64,000 bases of DNA. Source: Pseudophaeomoniella oleicola. Its lineage: Eukaryota > Ascomycota > Eurotiomycetes > Phaeomoniellales > Phaeomoniellaceae. The notes under the pieces were generated by a model. The model had not been told where the DNA came from. It searched no databases and saw only the letters and a list, made by a program, of their open reading frames with translations. The stretch lies in the NCBI GenBank assembly GCA_003868215.1, contig QWDQ01000034.1, positions 215,270-279,269 of the forward strand. The letters are read 5' to 3'. Shown here one piece after another: positions 57,028 through 64,000 of this stretch; within the stretch, counting starts at the first letter, position 1, and each line of letters starts with the position of its first letter. The position numbers and the translations under genes are program-made.

Positions 57028-58831
57028 ATGAGATCTGCCGCCGGGTGGGTTTGCGAACACTTCACGAAGGCCACAAGGCTTCAACGGCCTACATTTTGGA
57101 ATGGAAGAATAGCCCGAAGATCTATATCGCGGTGCTCGCCACTGCGGCAGTCCTCGGATTCAAGCAGCAAAAATGTACCAGACAAAGGGGAAACGCCTAC
57201 TAGAGAGGAGGGTGCCATGTCAAGGCGCTTAGCCGAGATGACAGAGGAAACAATGGAGACTGGAGGGAGATCGGCACGTAGAGCAATACGAGATGCAGGG
57301 TTTTCTGAAGATCTTCGGAAAGAGCTGGAGGACAAGATTGCGAAAGCTTCGTTCAGAGCGGAGAACCAACAAGCTTTCTCTATTGCAGAAGCTCCGGTTA
57401 GTAGACTACTGTTATCGATTCAGGAAAGGAAGCTAACTTGTTGAGAAGTCCTATGCGGGTGGGGGCACACTTTCCCAGGCTGCCGCACAGCCTTGGACAG
57501 GTAATGAGAAATTAGAGGATTCGGCGCTCAGGATGCTTGATGATGCCCATAAGCCGTTGCGTGTCCCTAGAGGGACGGCTCGACCCCCCTCGAACGTGAA
57601 TCTCAGACCTGCGCCGAAAGCGCCGCCAAGGACAGCCGGCCAGCGACTGGTCAATGCAAGAGATAAGACGTCCATATATGCACTATCCCAAGATCCCAAT
57701 CTTACTGAGAAGGAGAGAGAGCAAATGCGTAAAGATCTAAAGGAGCGGTTTTCTCCTGGAGCAAGGACCATGCCTATGACAGTGACGGGGCTGTCAAGTT
57801 TAGCAAATGAGCGGATCGAGGACGCCATAGCTCGTGGGCAGTTCAGGAACATCCAAAGAGGGAAGGGAGTCAATATCGAGCGAGACTACAATGCCAGTTC
57901 TCCTTTCTTGGATACCACTGAATACTTCATGAACAAAATCATCCAAAAACAAGAGATTGTGCCTCCGTGGATCGAGAAACAGCAAGAACTGACCAAGGCC
58001 GCGCATACCTTCCGTAGTCGATTGAAGCACGATTGGAGGAGACATGCTTCTAGAGTAATCGCCAGCCAAGGAGGCAGCCTCGCAGAACAGGTTCGCAGGG
58101 CTAAGGCATATGCGCTGGCTGAAGAAAGACGGAACCCTCTTCCTGTGAGAAGAGAGTCCTTAAGTCAGATCGACAGTCAAGGCAACCTCATTGGTTCGAT
58201 AGTCATCGAAGAGACCGAAGCACCGGTCGTCGAGGCTCAACCAGGTGTAGATGCTTCGCAATCAACCCTTCCAACAGCTGAAGCCATTGCAACCTCTACG
58301 ATCACTGTTACTGAGCAGCCACCTGCCACGGAACCAGAGTCCGAAGCAACCCCCGTCGTCAAGGAGCAATCTGACCCTTCTCCCGACATAACCATAAGCA
58401 CAGAGACTCCAGTTCCCACAGCTCCTCAAACCCCCTCCGAAACTATCGTCCCCGCCTCTGCCCCCTTCCGCGACCCCGCCTGGATATCCCTCGAATCCGC
58501 CTACCACAACCTCGCCGTCTCCAACCTCAACAGCCTCACCCGCTCCTATAACCTCATGGCCCCCAAAGTCGCACAGAAGCCGTACTTCAACCTCCAGCGC
58601 GAACTCGATCGCTGTTACGCAGAAGTCGCCCCCCAGCTCGCTGCGGAGATCGAACAACGTGCGCGTGCCCCGCGCGTCAAAGTTGACATCCAGCCGCATA
58701 AGCCAGGGGGTGTGATGGAGCGGTTCTCGAAGACGGAAAGGGTCAGAGTGCATGATGAGAAGAAGGAGAAATTCTATGGATGGAAGGACTTTTGGAGGGA
58801 CTTGTGGAATTCGGGGGGAGCTAAGGCTTGA
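57028..58831 (+). CDS. DNAJC28-type DUF1992 protein, probably mitochondrial
   Basis: Exons are 57028-57396 and 57449-58831, giving 583 aa. The 52-nt intron has a GCTAAC branch. The N-terminal 45 residues are Arg/Ser-rich without acidic residues (a likely mitochondrial presequence). The conserved DUF1992/DnaJ-C28 domain is at about 235-305: LANERIEDAIARGQFRNIQR, GKGVNIERDY, TTEYFMNKIIQKQEIVPPWI. No J domain (HPD) is present, as in other fungal members. The C-terminal third has an acidic Thr/Pro-rich linker, then a conserved-looking YFNLQRELDRCYAEVAPQLA segment. Biochemical role unknown. Confidence 0.88.
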
Positions 58832-59167
58832 TTGAAGACGGGGAATCAAGTATTTGTAATGTACATGCTTCAGTTTATACATGAAGGTAGATTAATCGAT
58901 CTCTGCGCTCCTTTACAAAGTGTACAAAGCCACCGGTCCTTCATGTAGCACCCCCATATTGGCCATATTGGGGTTATTGAAACAACGACTCTAGAAAGGT
59001 TTCCCGATTTGTTGATGAGAAAACGAAGCCAGTACAAGAATTGCACACTTGCGGAGACATCCAATGTTTTCAGCCTGCCGGAGAAACCCCTAACTCCGAG
59101 GTGTTATGGTCAAGTGATGTGAACAAAGAGTTGTATTTGAACAAGTGATAATTGCAGCGTCAAGTGC
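58832..59167. other. Convergent spacer
   Basis: 336 bp between the DNAJC28-like and bL21m genes. It includes a short CATATTGGCCATATTGG direct repeat near 58955. No gene. Confidence 0.4.
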
Positions 59168-59941
59168 TCATTCCAATATGACGGTTTCCCCCTTTTCCCC
59201 TTCTTGCAACAGCTCTTCCAAACTCTTGACTCTGAGCTCCATGACCTTGAGCACAGTATATCTATGCTTACTCCTGACGGTCTTCACCCTTCTCTGCCTC
59301 CGTTTAGTCTTTTCTTTAATCGTCATGGGTCCACTATCAACACCTATGACTCTCGCTCTGCAGACAAATAATCGATCATCCAGATATGGCGGCTCACCAC
59401 TTCCATCACCGGTTCCCTTCAACGTCGGCTGCGCGTTCGGAGGCAGACCTTGGAGTCCAGCTTTCAATGTATAATCCCTAGAGCCCAATATGGATGCGCG
59501 GTTTAGACGAAGGATATCTCCAATAGATACACCTTTCATATGGAAGGGTAGTCGGAGAGTGTCCCCTTCTGTTAATAGGAAAGGAAAACGGTGGAGATGC
59601 GCGGTAATATAATGTGGAGCCTGAGCATGAAGGACTGGGAGAAGTTGCTGCAACGATTTCGATATAACAAGTGGTTTCGACGACGTTTGTGAGGTTTCGC
59701 CAGCTGGTACTGAAGGAATTTTCGGCTGTGAGGCAGGTGAAGGTGATGGAGTTGACGCTTGAATTGGCGAAACTGACGTAGGGCTATGTGGAGGAATCTC
59801 TGAAGATGTCTGCTGAAAATGTGTAGTTTGTGAGGCTTGATGAAGTTGCGCTCTCCGTGGTAATAAGAAAATGGGAGGGAGTTGAGATGCCTTCGTCCAT
59901 CTAGTATCGAACGTTGATCGAAGAAGCTGCCTGGCGCGCAT
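59168..59941 (-). CDS. mrpl49: Mitochondrial large-subunit ribosomal protein bL21m
   Basis: Single exon of 257 aa. bL21m sits in the mitochondrial large subunit near the exit tunnel. An Arg-containing N-terminal leader (MRARQLLRSTFDTRWTKA) is followed by a 75-residue Ser/Pro/Gln-rich linker. The L21 core then begins: LHAQAPHYITAHLHRFPFLL, EGDTLRLPF, GDILRLNRASILGSRDYTL, and VCRARVIGVDSGPMTIKEKT with KRRQRRVKTVRSKHRYTVLK. The final Leu/Glu-rich helix is a fungal extension. Start at the ATG ending at 59941. Confidence 0.92.
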   Translation of the reverse strand: MRARQLLRSTFDTRWTKASQLPPIFLLPRRAQLHQASQTTHFQQTSSEIPPHSPTSVSPIQASTPSPSPASQPKIPSVPAGETSQTSSKPLVISKSLQQLLPVLHAQAPHYITAHLHRFPFLLTEGDTLRLPFHMKGVSIGDILRLNRASILGSRDYTLKAGLQGLPPNAQPTLKGTGDGSGEPPYLDDRLFVCRARVIGVDSGPMTIKEKTKRRQRRVKTVRSKHRYTVLKVMELRVKSLEELLQEGEKGETVILE

Positions 59942-60261
59942 GGTGGCGCTCGTTCTCGTCGCAAAGATTTGGAAAAGGAATTAATGTGTACTTGAGTATC
60001 CGGGTTATTGATTCCCAACGAGGGTCAAGTCTACCTCTTCAGTCCCTTTCGCCGTTGTGGTGGTATTAATCACTTAGCATTGGAAAAAAGTTGAAGCTAT
60101 TCCATAGACCACGAAGAGTGGATCTGGCCCGCGACGGTCCCCGTAAATTTTCTAATCACAATTCCCCACATTGAACTTTTGCCGCAAACTTATCAACCGA
60201 ATGTTTTCGCTCGTCCACCACTCATCGCCAACCACGCTCAGTACAGAGGCTAGCATTCAAG
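59942..60261. promoter_or_regulatory. Divergent promoter, bL21m / nsa2
   Basis: 320 bp between two translation-related genes. It has an AAATTTT core near 60147, similar to the AAAWTTTT element of ribosome-biogenesis promoters in yeast. The match is short. Confidence 0.35.
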
Positions 60262-61103
60262 ATGCCTCAAAACGAGTATATCGAACGTTGGACCAAGCAG
60301 CACGGAAAGCGTCTCGACCATGACGAGCGGGTGCGCAAACGAGAGGCTCGTGAGGGCCACAAGGGCTCAGAGGCTGCGCAGAATTTACGAGGCTTGAGGG
60401 CGAAGTTGCATCAGAAGAAACGTCATGCCGAGAAGATCCAGATGAGGAAGCAGATCAAGGCTCAAGAAGAACGCAATGTGAAATCTGCTGCCCCCAACGA
60501 GCCGTCATCTACACCTCTACCCAACTACCTGCTCGATAGATCCCAGGCTACCAATGCGAAAGCACTCAGTTCGGCGATCAAGAACAAGCGTGCAGAGAAG
60601 GCTGCCAAGTTTGCTGTGCCCCTACCAAAGGTCAAGGGTATTAGCGAGGAGGAAATGTTCAAGGTTGTGAAGACGGGAAAGAAAACTGCAAAGAAGAGCT
60701 GGAAGAGGATGATCACGAAGCCCACGTTCGTCGGCCCAGACTTCACACGTCGACCCGTCAAATATGAGAGATTTATCAGACCCATGGGCTTGCGTTACAA
60801 GCGGGCCAATGTCACGCATCCGGAACTAAGTGTTACCGTTCAATTGCCAATCATCAGCGTGAAGAAAAACCCACAGAATCCGATGTACACCCAACTTGGA
60901 GTTTTGACTAAGGGTACTGTCCTCGAGGTCAATGTCAGCGAGCTAGGTCTGGTCACGGCCGGAGGCAAAGTTGTCTGGGGTAAATATGCCCAAATAACGA
61001 ACAACCCAGAGAATGATGGATGCGTCAATGCGTAAGTCTCGTCCGAAATGTCGTTTCTCTAAGTTTATATGTGCTAATCTCTTCTAGTGTCCTTTTGGTT
61101 TGA
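60262..61103 (+). CDS. nsa2: 60S ribosome biogenesis factor Nsa2
   Basis: Exons are 60262-61031 and 61088-61103, giving 261 aa, the same length as yeast Nsa2. The 56-nt intron leaves a terminal exon of only 16 nt encoding the conserved VLLV end. Nsa2 is a nucleolar factor needed for 27S pre-rRNA processing in pre-60S particles. Seen: [20 protein letters not shown], the basic helix [56 protein letters not shown] and the eS8-like C-terminal domain with [20 protein letters not shown]. Confidence 0.97.
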
Positions 61104-61963
61104 AAAGTGCTTTTAAAGGGTCTACACAGCGAGTTTTACGGCGTTCACTGTCGATACGGTTCATTATCACGAGTCGGGCATTTACAGGCGTTATTACGGG
61201 TCTTTGCGATATCGAATACCGCAGGCAGAACTTCCTGAGATCAGCAATCAGTGGTGCTGTAGGCTATTTGAGAGCACTTGCGTGCGTCTCGATGGACGGC
61301 TCAACTGATCACCAGCGATGGCTACAGTACTTGGTGGGAAGACCGCATGCTCTTCGATGGTTTTCTTCTGCAAATGCTGGACGAGCGACATTATACAGTT
61401 TTTGAGTAAGGGGCGGCGATCGATTTGCTGTCAGCTTTAGAGAGTGTTGAGAGGGCTGTATGGACCATATCCATATCAGAATCCGCAACGTATCATTTGC
61501 ATTCTATATACCAACTTGAATATATAAGGTTGTGGAAATGAACGACATCTATATAAGAATCCCAAGCCGTCAGTTCTCTCTCGATCGTCCATACTCATTT
61601 GGTCGGATGTATTCCGATATGGAGCTTCCCGTCGAGCCTATCTCATTTTCCAGATCTTACAACCTCTTTACAGGAGTGGGGGTGACAGCACCCATTATGC
61701 CATCCTAATTCTCGATCTGCTTCTGTATTCTGACCTCCGATCCCAGGTACAAGAGATCCCTCAATTGATGTACTCCTATGCTTTCAGTTGCCCTACTCCA
61801 TTCGTGCTGACCCTAGAAGTTTCTTGTCTTTTTAATATCTTATCTTCTATCATCCCGTAACTCGGTGATCTCCATCTCTGCTCCTACTTCATATCCAGGC
61901 AGCGGCTTCCGTGCTTCTTGTCGTTGATTCAACATTTTCCGTTACGTATCTTCACAAGTCGTG
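61104..61963. other. Intergenic spacer
   Basis: 860 bp between nsa2 and the MBL-fold gene. A 101-codon frame at its start is nsa2 3' flank. Nothing else recognised. Confidence 0.45.
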
Positions 61964-63200
61964 ATGGCTGGGCCAGGGAAGCTTTGTACATCTGACGATC
62001 TCCTCGTTTGCACGGCGTGTGGTACACAGTTCCCTGTGACGGAAGGGAAGACATCATGTAGGATCTGCGATGTATGGTAATCTCTATGCCCCATGTTCTT
62101 CATAAGATCCAGTTTCTCTCATTTCCCTTCCTGTTTTCTAGATGGTGACAGTTATGAACCAGGACCCGCGTCAATTCGTGCCTCCAGATGGTCAGTCGTT
62201 CACCACCCTCGCAAGCATGCGGGATGATGGATATAAGAACCACTGGAAGCAAGACGAGAAGAATCCGAAGCTCTGGAGTATATGGACGGAGAAGAAGGTG
62301 AATCATAAGACCTGCCGAACAGGACTGGCTAGCATTGCTGCTGTCGAGGTGAACTGAGGTGCTAATTTTGTGTATCTTAGTTTGCTATTGGAGAGAGAGC
62401 AGTACTCCTTCAAACTCCCCATGGAAATGTTCTATGGGACCTCATAACGTTCATCGACCAAGAGACAGTTGACAAGGTATAGTCTCTCCGCCTTTCCCTC
62501 GGCTCTGCCCTCATGTTCTTTCCGCAAGATAAATTCCCTCGGTGGCATTGCCGCCATGGTGATCTCCCATCCGCATTACTATACCACCTATGTCGACTGG
62601 GCCCTTACGTTCTCCTGTCCGGTCTACATCGCCAAACCGGATTCCAAGTGGTTAGAGCGCAAAGACACCGCGGGGCTGGACCTTCGTCTATTCTCCGAGA
62701 CCTACCAGGAGATAGTACCTGGTGTCACAGCTCTGCTCTGTGGCGGTCACTTCGATGGCAGCATCTGCCTCCATTGGGACAATGTCCTCTTCATCGCCGA
62801 CACAATCCTCACCGTCCCCGTAAGATCCTCCCCCTTTCCCTCTTTCTCATATCAAATCCTCTAAAATGACTTCAACCTAACGAAACTTCCCCCTCTTTTT
62901 CTCTCTCAGAGCGGTAAAAACCCCACCGCACCACCCCCCGGATCCGGCGTGACATCCTACTCCTTCATGTACAGCATCCCGAACTGGATCCCACTGACCC
63001 CATCCGCCGTCCACGGGATCTGGAAGACGCTGAAAGATCCCAAATACGACTTCGACACCACGATGGGAGCGTTCGTCGGTACGGAAATCAGGAGTAAAGG
63101 ACCGCATGATAACGTCAAGGCGAGGGTGTTGGAGAGCATGAAGATCGTTGTTGGGGCTATGGGGTGGAAGGATCATGAGATCATGACTGAGAGTGTGTGA
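61964..63200 (+). CDS. Metallo-beta-lactamase-fold protein with N-terminal zinc-ribbon-like segment
   Basis: Exons are 61964-62071, 62163-62297, 62381-62476, 62529-62819 and 62910-63200, giving 306 aa. All introns are phase 0. The N-terminus has CX2C pairs (Cys16/19 and Cys32/35) forming a ribbon-like unit, then DDPRQFVPPDGQSFTTL. The MBL core shows VLWDLITFID, INSLGGIAAMVISHPHYYTT (His127, His129 in a shortened HxH motif lacking the usual HxD pair), ALLCGGHFDGS (His187) and VLFIADTIL (Asp204). Fungi and plants share such MBL-like proteins, but their substrate is not known to me. The incomplete HxHxDH motif suggests altered metal binding. Confidence 0.86.
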
Positions 63201-64000
63201 CCCTGTTTGAGCACAGATTGTAGGATGTATTTTCGTCATCGACCAAAACATGATCCGAACGGCTAAGTAGGTAAACGATTCTCGTCCCCGAACCACCTTA
63301 GTTACCTATGTAGGTACGTACATAATGACCAGCTTGATTCTGAAAAAGCCACATCACCGATCCGACGAATCCACATCTCTACCCTGCTACCACTACCAAC
63401 AATCTGCCCTCCACCCGTCGTCACCCGTTCTTTCTCATTCTCCTCTCTCCCGTAGCTCCTGAGAGAAGGTGAGTACTTGCGACCTCAAGTGTTCTCATGA
63501 TATCCCGAACACCTCCATGTCGTATATCAACCGTGCGCGTCGATGGAAGCAGTACAACTACATCCAGCAGACTGAAATTGATCGCGCTTTAAAACGCGGG
63601 AAATCTGCAATGACATTTCCCTACGACGCGAATTGGCAAACTCATAGAACCGTCGATGTTATGTTGAAGAAAGGAGAGTGAGAGAGATGTTGCAAATATC
63701 CCCTTGTCTTCCACCAATTCTGCGACCGTGGAACCCCCCCCCGCTCCCTCTTGTCCTTCTGAGGGTGGGCGGTTGTAGATATCTAAAATCGACAGCGCGG
63801 GAGACTCTTGGCCAATTCGACGCGTACCTAGATTCGCGTTGACTAAGATCACAACGGTTCGGCTGATGGCGCATACGGCGAGCTTCTGTGAGAATGGTCA
63901 TTGCGGACGTAGATCGGTTGGGCAAGGATCTAGATATGGATCGTGAACAGGCTTTAGAAAGTAATTTTCCCCCTCATTCGCGCGCGTCAATTGCCCTTAT
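63201..64000. other. Right-edge region, possible start of another gene
   Basis: A pyrimidine-rich tract ending CCCGTAG near 63462 is followed by GTGAGTACT at 63470, resembling leader-exon splice sites. An ATG at 63894 opens MVIADVDRLGKDLDMDREQA and the frame stays open to the window end, with a possible GTAATT donor at 63962. The family is not recognised, and the evidence is weak without downstream sequence. Confidence 0.3.

Noticed and set aside
58262-58882. 206-codon minus-strand ORF
   Set aside because: Antisense shadow of the DNAJC28-like C-terminus.

Overview
The window is nuclear DNA of a filamentous ascomycete (Pezizomycotina). Three things point there. Genes carry short spliceosomal introns, mostly 43-85 nt with GT...AG ends and CTAAC/CTGAC-like branch sites. 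The proteome is fungal: a CreA/Cre1 carbon repressor, Zn2Cys6 and Fungal_trans factors, Dal5-type permeases, Alg10 and Trm5. Spacers are rich in TAGGTA/ACCTACC and TACGTA words. Class or genus cannot be fixed from the sequence alone. I rebuilt 26 protein-coding genes by joining open frames at splice sites that keep both the reading frame and the family alignment. I saw no tRNA, rRNA, transposon or CRISPR.

Layout. 0.6-14.7 kb is housekeeping-dense: a Fungal_trans factor without a zinc cluster, an AlkB-type dioxygenase, tRNA m1G37 methyltransferase Trm5, Pol II subunit Rpb4, mitochondrial DnaJ Mdj1, ESCRT-associated Bro1 and a Rad51-like recombination protein. 16.4-21.3 kb holds a divergent pair of fungal-specific membrane proteins. 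One of them has a trypsin-like domain with Cys where the nucleophilic Ser would be. 21.3-30.4 kb is almost gene-free except for creA on the minus strand, with 5.9 kb of unassigned DNA upstream and a microsatellite-rich stretch downstream. 30.4-42.5 kb is again housekeeping: Sap30-like, Alg10, Psf2, a Cue1-like protein, a TANGO2/NRDE protein, a TB2/DP1/HVA22 (REEP) protein and AP-1 beta-adaptin.

44-55.3 kb is accessory and metabolic: an MFS transporter, then (after Emc4) an amidase, an allantoate-permease-family transporter, a ketopantoate-reductase-like enzyme and a Zn2Cys6 regulator. The last four look like a small amide or nitrogen catabolism cluster. 56.3-63.2 kb carries mitochondrial and ribosome genes (Mrp10, a DNAJC28/DUF1992 protein, bL21m, Nsa2) and a metallo-beta-lactamase-fold protein with an N-terminal zinc-ribbon-like segment. 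The last 800 bp may hold the start of another gene.

The most unusual signals are the Cys-nucleophile protease-like protein with its divergent membrane partner, the exact TACTACGTAGTA palindrome recurring only in the spacers around creA, and the very large creA upstream region with clustered CreA-type sites.
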